DNA of 64,000 bases, from NCBI RefSeq assembly GCF_007751035.1, contig NZ_CP036433.1, positions 6,181,001 through 6,245,000 of the forward strand, read 5' to 3'. The notes beneath the pieces were generated by a model. The model was given only the letters and a program-made list of their open reading frames with translations, had not been told where the DNA came from and did no database searches. The position numbers were made by a program, and so were the translations under genes. How positions within the stretch are numbered: position 1 is the first letter of the stretch; each line of letters starts with the position of its first letter. Source of the stretch: Lignipirellula cremea. Lineage in GTDB: Bacteria > Planctomycetota > Planctomycetia > Pirellulales > Pirellulaceae. Shown here one piece after another: positions 1 through 9,529 of the stretch.

Positions 1-2
1 CC

Positions 3-1604
3 GTGCCGATGAGCGAGAACCAGCTGTACGCCTACGACCTGGCCGCGGCAGGCAACCGGCTGACCGGCCGCAGCCTGGGCCCGTTAATCGCTGACGCGAC
101 GAAGACCGACTGCCGCGCCATGTGCGTCGGTCCCGACGGAGTGGTTTGGGCCGGCGTCGTGGCGACCTTTCCCGGTCGCGGGCAAGAGCTGCACCTGGTC
201 AGCTATCAGCCTGGCGCCGCGGCGGCCGTCGATCATGGGCCGATCGCCGTCGGTAACCCGGAGGCGATCCACACCACCGGCCCCGACGGCAAAACGCTGC
301 CGCATCATCATGGGTATCACCAGCTGCCCGACGGCGTGCTGCTGCCGCGGTACACCATCATGGGCATCGCCGCCGCCCGGGACGGCACGGTCTATCTGAC
401 GACCCTGTATCCGTTCACGCTGCACGCGATCCGTATCCCCGAGGTGGCCGCGGTCGTCACGGCCTACTACCACAACTCACACGCCGATATGCTCGCCAGC
501 CGGATGCTGGAAACGGATACGCTCGACAGCACAGGGCGCTGGCCCGCGATGACGCTGAAATCGCTCTACACCGACCAGCAGCCGGCCAACGACACCAGCC
601 GCAAACTGGCGGCCAAATACAAGCTTCCGCGATACGATTCGGTCGCCGGCGCTTTGACCCGGGGCGGCAAAGAGTTAGCTGTCGACGGCGTGCTGTTGAT
701 CGCCGAACATGGCGAGTATCCGGAATCCGCGACGGGCAGCATCCAGTACCCCAAACGGAAGCTGTTCGAACAGATCGTCAAAGTGATGGACGACTCCGGC
801 CGCACGGCGCCGGTGTTCTGCGACAAGCACCTGGCCGACACCTGGGCCGACGCCAAATGGATCTATGACACGGCGAAAGCGAAAAACATTCCGCTGATGG
901 CGGGCTCCTCCCTGCCGGTTACCTGGCGCCATCCGCCGGCCGACGTCGAACGCGAGGCGAAGCTCAAACAGGTTCTGGTGGTGTCGTACCACCGCCTGGA
1001 TACGTACGGCTTCCACGCCCTGGAGATTGCCCAGTGTCTGGCGGAACGCCGGGCCGGCGGAGAGACGGGCGTCAAACGGGTCCGCTGTCTCACGGGCGAT
1101 CAGGTCTGGCAGGCCGGTAAACAGGGCGTGTACGATCCGGCCCTGCTGGAAGAAGCGTTAGGCCGCTTGACGCATCGCTACGGACCGCGGAACAAACCGC
1201 TGTCCGACTTTGTCCACGACCCGACCTGCTTTGTGATCGAGTATCGCGATGGGCTCCGCGTCTGCGTGCTGACGCTCAACGGCGCCGGCGCCGAGTGGAC
1301 GGCCGCCTGGCGATACCCGTCGGGAGAATCAGCGTCCACGCTGTTCTACACCCAGGAGGCCCGGCCGTTCCAGCACTTTCATTACCAGTTCCTGGGCGTC
1401 GAGAAGTTCATGCAGACCGGCAAGCCTGCCTGGCCTGTCGAACGCACCCTGCTGACGACCGGCCTGCTCGACGAACTGCTGCTTTCCAAAAAGGCGAAAG
1501 GCGCCTGGCGAAACACGCCGCACCTGCTGCTGCGATATCAAACCGACTGGAACTGGCAGCAACCCCCGCCACCACCGCCCGACCGCCCCATACCGGGACA
1601 GTAA
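3..1604 (+). CDS. beta-propeller / Gfo-Idh-like planctomycete protein, 5' end outside window
   Basis: The reading frame is open from the first bases, so the true N-terminus probably lies upstream of the window. The first ~140 visible residues look like propeller blades (phrases such as GPDGVVWAG and AARDGTVYLTTLYP). From about residue 145 the protein changes to a region with YYHNSHADM, SLYTDQ, DGVLLIAEHGEYP, PVFCDKHLA and MAGSSLPVTWR. That second half resembles secreted planctomycete proteins loosely annotated as oxidoreductases related to Gfo/Idh/MocA. A proline-rich tail (six Pro in a row) ends the protein. Catalytic function is not established. The fusion of a propeller with this domain is seen directly; the role (periplasmic sugar or small-molecule turnover) is only a guess. 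Confidence 0.75.
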   Translation: MPMSENQLYAYDLAAAGNRLTGRSLGPLIADATKTDCRAMCVGPDGVVWAGVVATFPGRGQELHLVSYQPGAAAAVDHGPIAVGNPEAIHTTGPDGKTLPHHHGYHQLPDGVLLPRYTIMGIAAARDGTVYLTTLYPFTLHAIRIPEVAAVVTAYYHNSHADMLASRMLETDTLDSTGRWPAMTLKSLYTDQQPANDTSRKLAAKYKLPRYDSVAGALTRGGKELAVDGVLLIAEHGEYPESATGSIQYPKRKLFEQIVKVMDDSGRTAPVFCDKHLADTWADAKWIYDTAKAKNIPLMAGSSLPVTWRHPPADVEREAKLKQVLVVSYHRLDTYGFHALEIAQCLAERRAGGETGVKRVRCLTGDQVWQAGKQGVYDPALLEEALGRLTHRYGPRNKPLSDFVHDPTCFVIEYRDGLRVCVLTLNGAGAEWTAAWRYPSGESASTLFYTQEARPFQHFHYQFLGVEKFMQTGKPAWPVERTLLTTGLLDELLLSKKAKGAWRNTPHLLLRYQTDWNWQQPPPPPPDRPIPGQ

Positions 1605-1642
1605 CGTGAGCGTGGTTCTCTGCCCCCGACCGGACGCGATTT

Positions 1643-1972
1643 CTACCGGTAGTCTTCCCGCACGGGATGGAACACATCCAGCGCGACGACTTTGTTGTCG
1701 CAGGCGATCGCGCTGTGCGGCACGCCGCCGGGGATACGCCACATGTCGCCGGGCTGCAGGGTGCGTCGTTCGCCACCGATGATGAAGATCATCTCCCCTT
1801 CCAGCAACAGGCCCATCTGTTCGTGAGGGTGGCTGTGTTCTTCGACCACGGCGCCCGGCTCAAACACGACATACGACAGCATCAATTGCTCGCCCGCCGC
1901 CGTGAAAATATCCACGCCGGGAAAAATGTTATGACGAACGCGTTCACTGGGAGAAATAAAATAATCGCTCAT
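1643..1972 (-). CDS. small cupin-domain protein
   Basis: A 109-residue single-domain cupin. Motif 1 has His46, His48 and His50 with Gln52 in HSHPHEQMG, followed by the glycine of LLEGE. Motif 2 is PGDMWRIPGGVPHSA with His86. These residues form the usual metal site of a beta-barrel cupin. There is no signal peptide, so it is probably cytoplasmic. Cupins of this size with this HSHPHEQ motif are often sugar- or keto-acid-binding enzymes of unknown substrate, or sensors. It lies convergent to the preceding propeller gene and 90 bp downstream of the thiO-like gene on the same strand, so the two could be co-transcribed. The exact function cannot be read from the sequence. Confidence 0.85.
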   Translation of the reverse strand: MSDYFISPSERVRHNIFPGVDIFTAAGEQLMLSYVVFEPGAVVEEHSHPHEQMGLLLEGEMIFIIGGERRTLQPGDMWRIPGGVPHSAIACDNKVVALDVFHPVREDYR

Positions 1973-2062
1973 GGCTCACAGGGTCAGAAGGCAAAGAGAC
2001 AGGGAAGTGCTCTATCGTCGCACGAGGTATCGCAGACGGCGACGCCATTCTAACCTGCCGGG

Positions 2063-3175
2063 TTAGCCGCGGGCGACCTGGAACGTGGAGAGTTCCACCT
2101 GCGTGGGACGCCCCAGGATCAACGACGCCAGCTCCATCGAGACGGCCGGCGACAGGTGCAAACCGCTGCGATAGTGCCCGGCGGAGGCGAACGCGTTCGT
2201 CAGCCGGGGGATCGGTCCCATATAAGGGAAGCCGTCGAACACGGCCGGACGCAGGCCGGCCCAGGTTTTCTCAATGACCGCTTCACGCAGGGCGGGCACG
2301 ATCGTTTCTGCAAAGGCCCGCAAGTCGGCGACGCCTTCGGCCGTATTGCTCTTGTCGAAACCGGCCTCTTCTTCGGTCGATCCGGCCAGCACGCGGCCGT
2401 CGTCGCGCGGCGTCAGGTACCGCGGCCCCTCATTCAGCACATGGGTGAACGCCCTTTGCGGCAGCCGATACAGGATCATCTGTCCGCGAATCGGCAGGAT
2501 ACTGGTCCGGGCGCCCAACTGCTGCAGTAGTTGTTGCGACCAGGCGCCTGCGGTCAGGCAGACCAGATCGACTTCCATCCGTCCGGCGCTCGTTTCCACC
2601 GCCTGGATGCGATCACCGTAAATGTCGAAATTCAGCGCTTCGACGTGCGGCCGCAGTTCCACTCCCCGTAACTGGCACGAGGCGATCAGCGCCTGCAGAT
2701 GCACCGGGTTACGAATCTGGGTTTCGCCTGGAAGCAAAAAGGCGGCCCGCAACTGGCCCGCATCGACGAGCGGCCGCAGGACGGGCTCCAATTGGGCGGC
2801 GGCGTCGGGCGTGAGCGACTCGACCTCGATATGTTCGTCGGCAAAGACGCCCTGGAGGCCTTTCAGCGAAGCCGCTTCGCCGACGCTCCGGGCCAGATAG
2901 ATCCCGCCGCTGCGACGGAAGCCGTTGTCCAGCCCCGTTTCTTCCTGCAGCTCTGCGGCCCATTGCGGATGCAACTGGTTGGCCAGCGTTCGCAAACGCT
3001 CAAACGGATGGGCGCCCGGCAGATTGCTGGACGGCGGGAGAATCCCGGCGCCCGCCCACGACGCTTCGCGGCCGAGCGGACCGCGATCAAGGACCGTTAC
3101 TTGAACGCCCTCGCCTGCGAGCACACGGGCCAGCGACAGGCCGATCACCCCGCCGCCAATCAGCAGACAGTGCAT
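2063..3175 (-). CDS. thiO: glycine oxidase ThiO-like FAD-dependent amine oxidase
   Basis: A 370-residue DAO-family flavoprotein. The N-terminal Rossmann dinucleotide site is seen in LLIGGGVIGLSLA (GGGVIG at residues 7-12), followed by the acidic end of beta-2 (VTVLDRG) and the DAO signature GREASWAGAGILPP. The C-terminal segment has TWAGLRPAVFDGFPYMGP and SAGHYRSGLHLSPA, which match the FAD/substrate-binding end of glycine oxidases. Known ThiO proteins oxidise glycine to the dehydroglycine used for the thiazole of thiamine. No other thi genes are adjacent here, so a more general amine oxidase role remains possible. The ATG start at 3175 gives a complete Rossmann fold. Confidence 0.85.
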   Translation of the reverse strand: MHCLLIGGGVIGLSLARVLAGEGVQVTVLDRGPLGREASWAGAGILPPSSNLPGAHPFERLRTLANQLHPQWAAELQEETGLDNGFRRSGGIYLARSVGEAASLKGLQGVFADEHIEVESLTPDAAAQLEPVLRPLVDAGQLRAAFLLPGETQIRNPVHLQALIASCQLRGVELRPHVEALNFDIYGDRIQAVETSAGRMEVDLVCLTAGAWSQQLLQQLGARTSILPIRGQMILYRLPQRAFTHVLNEGPRYLTPRDDGRVLAGSTEEEAGFDKSNTAEGVADLRAFAETIVPALREAVIEKTWAGLRPAVFDGFPYMGPIPRLTNAFASAGHYRSGLHLSPAVSMELASLILGRPTQVELSTFQVARG

Positions 3176-3199
3176 GAAGGACTCCTCGCCAAGGTTCGC

Positions 3200-3391
3200 G
3201 AACGGAATAACTTCGGGCGTTCAAACCCCGTACAATGGGCCAGCATGTAGCCAAATTCGCCAGAATTTAGACGGAGGACACTGGGCGAATGATGCTGCGT
3301 CCAAGCTCTGGCAAGTTCGGCTAAAGACGACCGACGGGTTCGCTATCTCTGTGTGATGCAAAATCCGAAGTTGATTTTCCCTCGTTCCCGA
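3200..3391. repeat. decayed copy of palindromic element with nested inverted repeat
   Basis: The 360-base gap between thiO and the aldolase gene holds no convincing ORF. Its edges resemble the 102-bp element at 28290: GGAATAACTTCGG near 3204 and CCGAAGTTGATTTTCCCTCG at 3365-3384. Inside is a second inverted repeat, TAGCCAAATTCGCCAGA (3248-3264) against TCTGGCAAGTTCGGCTA (3307-3323), with three mismatches. The layout suggests one palindromic repeat inserted into another and then drifted. The relationship to the intact element is inferred from the shared ends only. Confidence 0.55.
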
Positions 3392-3536
3392 GGCAGCGTC
3401 AAACAGTGAAGCAACGGCAGAGCGTCGATCGCTTGCGTGCGAAGCCTGCTCTGCTTTGATCCCGCAATCGCAAACGGGCAGGAGCGCCCCCTCTACGGGA
3501 ACAGCAGGCTTCCTTTTGCGGGACGGCCGTCCTGGT

Positions 3537-4334
3537 TTAATAACGGGCCAGGTCTTTGGCGGCGGCGTCGCCGAACAGAGCTTCCGATGCTTCCTGGGCT
3601 TTGACCGTCATCATGCGCAGATCGCTGGCGACGGCAATAAATTGCATCCCCTGGGCGGCGCGGGCCTTGGCCGATTCGACGTCCATCGCATGGATGCCGG
3701 TCGGGGTGCCAACCTTCTTGCCGGCGTCGATCACCCGCTGGATCATCGCTTCGTGTTCTTCGGTTGTGGGATCCACGCCGTCGGGCTTGCGCATTTGAAA
3801 ACGCAGGTCGTTCGGACCGATGAAGATCGCGTCGCAGCCAGGCAGGCTGTAGATCTCTTCGGCGTTTTCCACGCCGGTGGGGCTTTCCGTCTGCAGGACG
3901 ACCAGGATCTCGTCGTTGGCGTGCTTGTAGTAGTCGCCGGCCGAGGCGCCAAAGTTCATGCTGTGCATGCCGCCGCCGACGCTGCGGTTGCCGGTGGGCG
4001 GATACTTGGCCGCGGCGATGGCCGCTTTGGCCTGTTCGACCGTGTCGACCATCGGCACCACAATGCCCCAGGCGCCGGCGTCGAGCACGCGTTTGATGTA
4101 ATGGTGGCTGCCTTCGGGCACGCGGGCCAGCGGGATACAACCGGCGTCAGCGACGGCGGCGAAAATGCCGGCGGCTTGCGCCCAGTCGATCGCCGAGTGC
4201 TCGATATCGAGCGTCAACCAGTCCCAGCCCATGCGGGCCAGCACCCGGGTGGCGTACAGATCGCCCAGCGAGAGCCAGGTGCCAAAGCTGGGTTCGCCCG
4301 CTTTGAGTTTTGCTTTTGCTTTGTTCGTGCGCAT
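3537..4334 (-). CDS. HpcH/HpaI-family class II aldolase
   Basis: A 265-residue TIM-barrel aldolase/citrate-lyase-beta-like protein. Recognisable elements are [12 protein letters not shown] (the D-x-E-H segment), [45 protein letters not shown] carrying the metal-binding Glu, and [11 protein letters not shown] with the metal-binding Asp. Family members cleave 2-keto-3-deoxy acids to pyruvate plus an aldehyde using a divalent metal. The start was placed at the MRTNKAKAK methionine because homologues begin there. The frame stays open upstream to 4430 with a low-complexity Pro/Ser stretch that looks untranslated. It is the last gene of a minus-strand run with accB/accC. Its exact substrate is unknown. 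Confidence 0.88.
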   Translation of the reverse strand: MRTNKAKAKLKAGEPSFGTWLSLGDLYATRVLARMGWDWLTLDIEHSAIDWAQAAGIFAAVADAGCIPLARVPEGSHHYIKRVLDAGAWGIVVPMVDTVEQAKAAIAAAKYPPTGNRSVGGGMHSMNFGASAGDYYKHANDEILVVLQTESPTGVENAEEIYSLPGCDAIFIGPNDLRFQMRKPDGVDPTTEEHEAMIQRVIDAGKKVGTPTGIHAMDVESAKARAAQGMQFIAVASDLRMMTVKAQEASEALFGDAAAKDLARY

Positions 4335-4460
4335 CGGTGGTGGGGACGACCGCCGATGCGGCCCGTCTTCAAGGAGGAAGGAAGTCGGAAGCGTGTACGG
4401 AACGAGCGGGGCGGAATGGCTGTCCGGCAAGACGTCCAGCGAACCAGACGGCGGGACGAA

Positions 4461-5807
4461 CTACTGTTTCAGGAAGGTCCGCTCCACAAACGTGGTATCA
4501 AAATTGCCGGCGATAAACTCGGGGTGCTGCAGCACTTCGCGCTGGAAGTCGGCGGTCGTTTTCACGCCCGTTACTCGCAGTTCGGCCAGCGCTCTCAGCA
4601 TGCAAGCGATCGCCTCGGTGCGGGTGGGCTGATGGACGAGCAGTTTACCAACCATGGAATCGTAGTGCGGCGGCACGACGTAGCCGGGATGGGTGTGCGA
4701 ATCATAACGCACGCCCAGACCGCCAGGGACGTACATCTGCTCAATCAGACCGGGCGAAGGCTGGAAGTTTCTGGTCGGATCCTCCGCGTTGATGCGGCAC
4801 TCGATCGCCACCCCGTTGCAGGGAATGTCGTCTTGCGTAAACGGCAGCGGTTCGCCCGCGGCGACGCGAATCTGCGACTTGATCAGATCGATCCCGGTGA
4901 CAAGTTCCGACACCGGGTGTTCGACCTGGATCCGCGCGTTGACTTCGATGAAGTAAAAGTTGTGCTTGGCGTCGACGATAAATTCGACCGTGCCGGCGTT
5001 GGTGTAGTTGGCCGACTTGACCAGCCGCACGGCCGCTGCGCAAATTTCCAGGCGGACTTTTTCCGGCAGGTTGGGGGCCGGACTTTCTTCGATCAGCTTT
5101 TGATGGCGCCGTTGCGTGGAGCAGTCGCGTTCCCACAGGTGCACCACGTTGCCGTGGTGGTCGGCCAGGATCTGCACCTCGACATGGCGGGGGCGTTCTA
5201 CATACCGCTCCAGGTAAACACCCGCGTTGCCAAAGGCGGCCTGGGCTTCGGTCATGGCCTGCTGCAGGCCCAGCTTGAGCGAGTCGTCGCTGGTGGCGAC
5301 CCGCATCCCTTTGCCGCCGCCGCCGGCGGTGGCTTTGATCAGAACGGGATAGCCGATCTGCCGGGCGACGGCCAGGGCTTCGTTCTCGTCGCCGATCAGC
5401 CCTTCGCTGCCGGGCACGACCGGCACGCCGGCCTTGGCGGCCAGGGACCGGGCGCGGTTCTTGTCGCCGAGCAGGTCCATCGCTTCCGGCGTGGGGCCGA
5501 TGAAGTCGATTTTGCAGTCGCGACAGACCTCGTTAAAGTGCGAGTTTTCCGCCAGAAAGCCGTAACCGGGGTGAATGGCCTCGGCGTTGCCGATCTCGGC
5601 GGCGCTAATCACGTTGGAGATCTTGAGATAGCTGTCGGCGCTGCGAGCGGGCCCCACGCAGAAGGCTTCGTCCGCCAGGTCCAGGTACTGGCTGCCACGG
5701 TCGGCCTCGCTGAAGATGGCCACCGTTTCGATGCCCATTTCTTTACAGGCCCGGATGATACGGAGAGCGATCTCTCCGCGATTGGCGATCAGGATGCGTT
5801 TGTACAT
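4461..5807 (-). CDS. accC: biotin carboxylase subunit of acetyl-CoA carboxylase
   Basis: A 448-residue protein, the normal length for AccC. It starts [20 protein letters not shown] (biotin carboxylase N-domain). It contains [13 protein letters not shown], the ATP-grasp glycine loop [11 protein letters not shown] and the catalytic/metal region [16 protein letters not shown]. The C-terminal domain is [20 protein letters not shown]. It carboxylates biotin on AccB using ATP and bicarbonate, the first step of malonyl-CoA synthesis for fatty acids. It lies 137 bp downstream of accB on the same strand, matching the conserved accB-accC order. All key motifs are intact. Confidence 0.97.
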   Translation of the reverse strand: MYKRILIANRGEIALRIIRACKEMGIETVAIFSEADRGSQYLDLADEAFCVGPARSADSYLKISNVISAAEIGNAEAIHPGYGFLAENSHFNEVCRDCKIDFIGPTPEAMDLLGDKNRARSLAAKAGVPVVPGSEGLIGDENEALAVARQIGYPVLIKATAGGGGKGMRVATSDDSLKLGLQQAMTEAQAAFGNAGVYLERYVERPRHVEVQILADHHGNVVHLWERDCSTQRRHQKLIEESPAPNLPEKVRLEICAAAVRLVKSANYTNAGTVEFIVDAKHNFYFIEVNARIQVEHPVSELVTGIDLIKSQIRVAAGEPLPFTQDDIPCNGVAIECRINAEDPTRNFQPSPGLIEQMYVPGGLGVRYDSHTHPGYVVPPHYDSMVGKLLVHQPTRTEAIACMLRALAELRVTGVKTTADFQREVLQHPEFIAGNFDTTFVERTFLKQ

Positions 5808-5944
5808 ACTGCAGTGGATTTGCCGGCGACAAAAGGGAGGGCGGCGGCAAAGCGACAGCCAACGGGCCGTCGGATCGACGCGCCGGCGATCTCCGCCGCA
5901 ACGTTAAACGCGGACTGCGAGAGACCGACCTGGAGGGAAAAACT

Positions 5945-6433
5945 CTAGCTGGGATCGATCTTGAACAGCGGGCGGTTGACATCGACCGAATCGCCATTCT
6001 TGACCAGCACCGCAACAACCTTGCCCGACGTTTCGGCCGGCACTTCGGTAAACATTTTCATCGACTCAATCATGCACACGGTTGTTTCCGGGCCGATGTG
6101 GTCGCCGACTTTAACATAGGGCGAAGCGTCCGGGTTAGGGGCCGCGTAAAAGGTGCCGATCATGGGACTTTTGATCACGGTCAAATGATCTTCCGACGTA
6201 TCGACCGCCAGGGGTCCGGCAACGGGCGGGGCCGCCGAAACTGCCGGCGCAGACGGTGCGGCCTGAACCAGAACCGGCGGTCCGCCGGGCTGGCCGCGTC
6301 GCAACCGAATCCGGCGTTCGTCTTCGCGCAGGTCAATCTCGTTGATGTCGTGCTGAAGCATCAACTCGATCAGGCTGCGAACCGTGTCGACACTAAAGAC
6401 CGGACTCTCTCCGCCAGCGGGCGAATCGGCCAT
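5945..6433 (-). CDS. accB: biotin carboxyl carrier protein of acetyl-CoA carboxylase
   Basis: A 162-residue protein with an N-terminal helical segment (VDTVRSLIELMLQHDINEIDLRED), an Ala/Pro-rich linker and a C-terminal biotinyl domain. The biotinylated lysine sits in CMIESMKMFTEV, the equivalent of the usual EAMKM. The domain ends DSVDVNRPLFKIDPS. The start is taken at MADSPAGG (6433). The frame extends further upstream to 6535 without resembling the family. It carries the carboxyl group between AccC and the carboxyltransferase. It lies between a peptidase gene and accC in the order peptidase-accB-accC, which is common in bacteria. Confidence 0.95.
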   Translation of the reverse strand: MADSPAGGESPVFSVDTVRSLIELMLQHDINEIDLREDERRIRLRRGQPGGPPVLVQAAPSAPAVSAAPPVAGPLAVDTSEDHLTVIKSPMIGTFYAAPNPDASPYVKVGDHIGPETTVCMIESMKMFTEVPAETSGKVVAVLVKNGDSVDVNRPLFKIDPS

Positions 6434-6568
6434 CGGCGCCTCCGAATGTGCATGAAAGCCTGCCGGAGATCGACCATAACGACCGCCGCCGACAAACCAT
6501 GGGAACAGGTGAAAAATGGAACGGTCTCGGCCCAAAACGTGCGACCGCCGCGACGCAGGATCACGCGA

Positions 6569-7666
6569 CTACAGCAAAGTGTCGACAACGCAATCTTCTA
6601 ACTGGCGCGGCGAGTGCGTCAGCACTTCGTGACCGTCTTTGGTGACCAGAATATCGTCTTCAATTCGCACCCCGCCCCAATCCGGCAGGTAAATCCCTGG
6701 CTCTACCGTGATCACCATCCCCGCTTCCAGGGGTCTTTCCTGGGTCGGTGAAAGGTTCGGCGATTCATGGATTTCCAGACCAAAACCGTGACCCAGACCA
6801 TGGCCAAAATGTTTGCCATGACGGGCTTCGGTGATTACGGACCGGGCCGCGGCGTCGATTTCGTTCATCAAAGCGCCGGGGCGAATTGCGTCAATCGCTT
6901 GTTGCTGGGCCTTTAACACAACTCCATATATGCGTTCAAGTTTGGGCGAGATTCTACCTGTCGCTAAAACTCGCGTCAAGTCGCTCATGTAGAGGTTGGC
7001 CCGGGCGCCCCAGTCGATCAGCACAAACGGGGCTTCCCCGATACGCTTTTCCGACGGCGTTCCATGCGGCAAGGCGGCCCGGTCGCCGACGCCGACAATC
7101 GGCGCAAAGGCCATGCCTCGACCGCCAAAAAGGCGAATCTGATACTCCAGGTCCGCCGCAATCTGCTTTTCCGTCTGGTCCGGCGTCAGACGAGCTTTAA
7201 TCACCTCGAACGCCCGTTCCGCCAGCTGGATCGATTGCCGAATTTCCGCCAGTTCGTACGAATCCTTGATTTCCCGCAACGAGCCGACCAGCCCCGAGGT
7301 GGGCATGAACTGCACCGTCGGCATGTACTCCTTGAGCGTTTGCCAGGTCTCGACCGATAGCGAATCCGCCTCGATGGCGATGCTGCCGGGCTTTAGCTTG
7401 TTCACCAGCATCGCGGTGCAATTGGTGATTTTCTTCGCTGACGTGCGGATCTCGGTCTCCAGGCCGGGGCATTCCTCCGCCAGCTGGATCGTGTACCGGG
7501 AGTCGCTCAGCATGACTTCGTGTTTGTCGGTCAGCAACAACCAGCTGCTGTCGCCGGTGAAGCCCGTCAGGTAGGTGACATTCTTCACCGCCGTAACCAG
7601 CATCGCCGCGGCTCCCTGTTTGGCGAGCAGTTTGCGGAGTTTATCGCGACGCAGGGCAAAATCCAT
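6569..7666 (-). CDS. M24-family Xaa-Pro aminopeptidase
   Basis: A 365-residue peptidase of the pita-bread fold. The N-terminal creatinase-like domain begins MDFALRRDKLRKLLAKQG. The C-terminal catalytic domain shows the two-metal ligands: Asp in VLIDWGARANLYMSDLTR (two Asp), His in HFGHGLGHGFGLEIHE, Glu in ITVEPGIYLP and Glu in GVRIEDDILVT. Family members remove N-terminal residues next to proline. It lies 135 bp upstream of accB on the same strand. This order (peptidase, accB, accC) is conserved in many bacteria, sometimes with efp between; no efp gene is present here. A cytoplasmic location is likely because no signal peptide is seen. Confidence 0.92.
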   Translation of the reverse strand: MDFALRRDKLRKLLAKQGAAAMLVTAVKNVTYLTGFTGDSSWLLLTDKHEVMLSDSRYTIQLAEECPGLETEIRTSAKKITNCTAMLVNKLKPGSIAIEADSLSVETWQTLKEYMPTVQFMPTSGLVGSLREIKDSYELAEIRQSIQLAERAFEVIKARLTPDQTEKQIAADLEYQIRLFGGRGMAFAPIVGVGDRAALPHGTPSEKRIGEAPFVLIDWGARANLYMSDLTRVLATGRISPKLERIYGVVLKAQQQAIDAIRPGALMNEIDAAARSVITEARHGKHFGHGLGHGFGLEIHESPNLSPTQERPLEAGMVITVEPGIYLPDWGGVRIEDDILVTKDGHEVLTHSPRQLEDCVVDTLL

Positions 7667-7741
7667 GGTGTGCTTTTCCGTGATCGAAATTCAAAAGGAC
7701 AGGTCGTCGCCGCGAACGAGGTGATTCATCCTGAAGCGACG

Positions 7742-9211
7742 TTACTCTTTCGGAAGATAGTTCAGCGTGTAATACGCTTCAGCGTGCAGCAACGGCAGGC
7801 CCTCGACCGAACGGACGCCGTCGAGATGCAGTTCATGGACATGGCCGGGCTGCATCCCCTGAACGTACAGCCGCACGCTCTTGTTGTCGCTGGCGACTAC
7901 GGCCTTTTCAATCACCGCTTCGGTCGCGTCGACTTCGGGGCTGCCGTAGCTGCTTTGATAAATATAGGTGTACGTCGGCAGACGATAAGCACCGACGTCG
8001 GCGGCCGTCTTGGCGTCGACCGGCTGGGTGAAGGTCAGTTCAAAACCGTCCGGTTTGGCTCGCATTTCGTGGACTTCAAACGGAGTCTTGCCGCTGAAGG
8101 TCATCCGCTGCAGGCAAAAAGGCTTGCCGCCGCGAGATCCCCAGCCGCGATTGGTGCCGCCGATAAACATGGCTCCCTGCGGCGTCATACACAGCGGCAA
8201 CGTGCCGGAAGCGATCCCTTCGCGGAACGGGAAACAGGCGCCCTGGTAACGACCGTTGACCTTTTCCAGGAACACCCGCATCACGGTGCTGAAAGTTTGA
8301 TCGCCGACGAACAACTGGTTCTCAAATGGGCCAAACTTGCCGCCGGTCGTATCACAGGCGACGCCGCTGGCGGACTGGCCCATCTTTTTGTATGGAAACA
8401 AAATACAGGGAGGCATCAGCTCCGGAATCTTGGCCGCTTCGACCATCAGCCGGCTGCCGCTTTCCGGTTCTGCTGTCGGCGGTTTGATCGGCGTATGTTC
8501 GTCGAACCAACGGTTGCCGGCAGGGTGGCCCATAAAGGCGCCAGGCTTCAGCTGCTTGAGCGAGCAGGTTCCGTTCCAGGGACCCTGGTTATCGGTATAG
8601 AACACCTCGCCTTCGGCGTTCATGCCGATGCCGCCCGGGGAGCGGATGCCGGAGCAGGTCGGAATGGTTTCCCCATCGGGTCCCACCCGCAGGCACCAGC
8701 CGCGATATTTGCTGTTGCTGTTAAAGGAGCCCGTCAGGCAGAGCACGACCCACATGTAGCCGTCTTTATCAAAGTCGGAGCTAAAGGCGTACTCGTGATA
8801 GTCGCCGTTGATGCCCCAGTCGTCGGTCACGGTCTGGAACAGGTCGGCTCGCCCGTCGCCGGTCGTGTCTTTCATGCGGGTGACCTCTCCCCGCTGCGTG
8901 GCGTACAGCCAGCCTTCCCGTTCCGTCAGGGAGAGGACCTCGTGCAGACCCGATGCGAACCGGGTCGCCTGGATTTCCGCCGGATCATCAGAGAACGGAT
9001 TCGAGAAAAGATAGATATCGCCTCGCCTTGAAGAGGCGGCCAGCGAGCCGTTCTTCAGCAGCGTCAGTCCGCCCGACTCCAGCACGACGCCTTCGGGGAT
9101 CGGCAAGTCAAAGAGCGGGTAGTAGTCTTTCTCGGTCGGCGGTTCGGCGGCCAGCGACTGGCACAACAGGGCCGTCGCCAGGAACGTGAACGCCATTGAA
9201 TTGCATCGCAT
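7742..9211 (-). CDS. secreted propeller protein, membrane-bound dehydrogenase-like
   Basis: The start at [10 protein letters not shown] gives a clear signal peptide ([15 protein letters not shown]). The mature ~465 residues read as a six-bladed beta-propeller: [38 protein letters not shown], the Asp-rich [24 protein letters not shown] and [24 protein letters not shown]. This pattern is that of planctomycete proteins labelled putative membrane-bound dehydrogenases or PQQ/NHL-type propellers. The C-terminal ~120 residues ([22 protein letters not shown] and so on) form a beta-sandwich-like add-on. No heme CxxCH motif is present, so redox activity is not supported. The substrate is unknown. It is divergent from the FAD oxidoreductase at 9530. 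Confidence 0.85.
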   Translation of the reverse strand: MRCNSMAFTFLATALLCQSLAAEPPTEKDYYPLFDLPIPEGVVLESGGLTLLKNGSLAASSRRGDIYLFSNPFSDDPAEIQATRFASGLHEVLSLTEREGWLYATQRGEVTRMKDTTGDGRADLFQTVTDDWGINGDYHEYAFSSDFDKDGYMWVVLCLTGSFNSNSKYRGWCLRVGPDGETIPTCSGIRSPGGIGMNAEGEVFYTDNQGPWNGTCSLKQLKPGAFMGHPAGNRWFDEHTPIKPPTAEPESGSRLMVEAAKIPELMPPCILFPYKKMGQSASGVACDTTGGKFGPFENQLFVGDQTFSTVMRVFLEKVNGRYQGACFPFREGIASGTLPLCMTPQGAMFIGGTNRGWGSRGGKPFCLQRMTFSGKTPFEVHEMRAKPDGFELTFTQPVDAKTAADVGAYRLPTYTYIYQSSYGSPEVDATEAVIEKAVVASDNKSVRLYVQGMQPGHVHELHLDGVRSVEGLPLLHAEAYYTLNYLPKE

Positions 9212-9529
9212 AGGAACCACCGGGGATCGAGTAGCAGGTCGCAAGGCAGGGGTGGATTATAGCGTCTGCCTCGGGCGATTCCACCAACACGCGCCAATCG
9301 CGCTGGAAGAAACCGAATTCGCCCCCTCGCCGGCCCGCCACCGCAGACCTTGCTCCGCCCAATCAGGGCAGGGAGCCATTGCGAGGAATTGCGAGCCACG
9401 GGGACCCATCGCTACCTCGATCGCACTCGCCAGAAGCGAGTTGCGACTGGCCTCGGGGCCGGCTACAGTCACATCCGACGGGTCGCCATTGGGCGCCACG
9501 CGTCTTTCTTCTCTGGGAAAATACTCGCC
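9212..9529. other. divergent intergenic region, nothing recognisable
   Basis: This 318-base space separates the minus-strand propeller gene from the plus-strand FAD oxidoreductase. It must hold the promoters of both, but no confident -35/-10 pair, operator or RNA was recognised. The overlapping open frames here are low-complexity shadows. Confidence 0.5.

Noticed and set aside
3456-5948. 830-codon plus-strand open frame
   Set aside because: It is antisense to the aldolase and accC genes, which have complete family motifs; the composition (His/Gly/Val/Asp-rich) is that of a GC-rich shadow frame.
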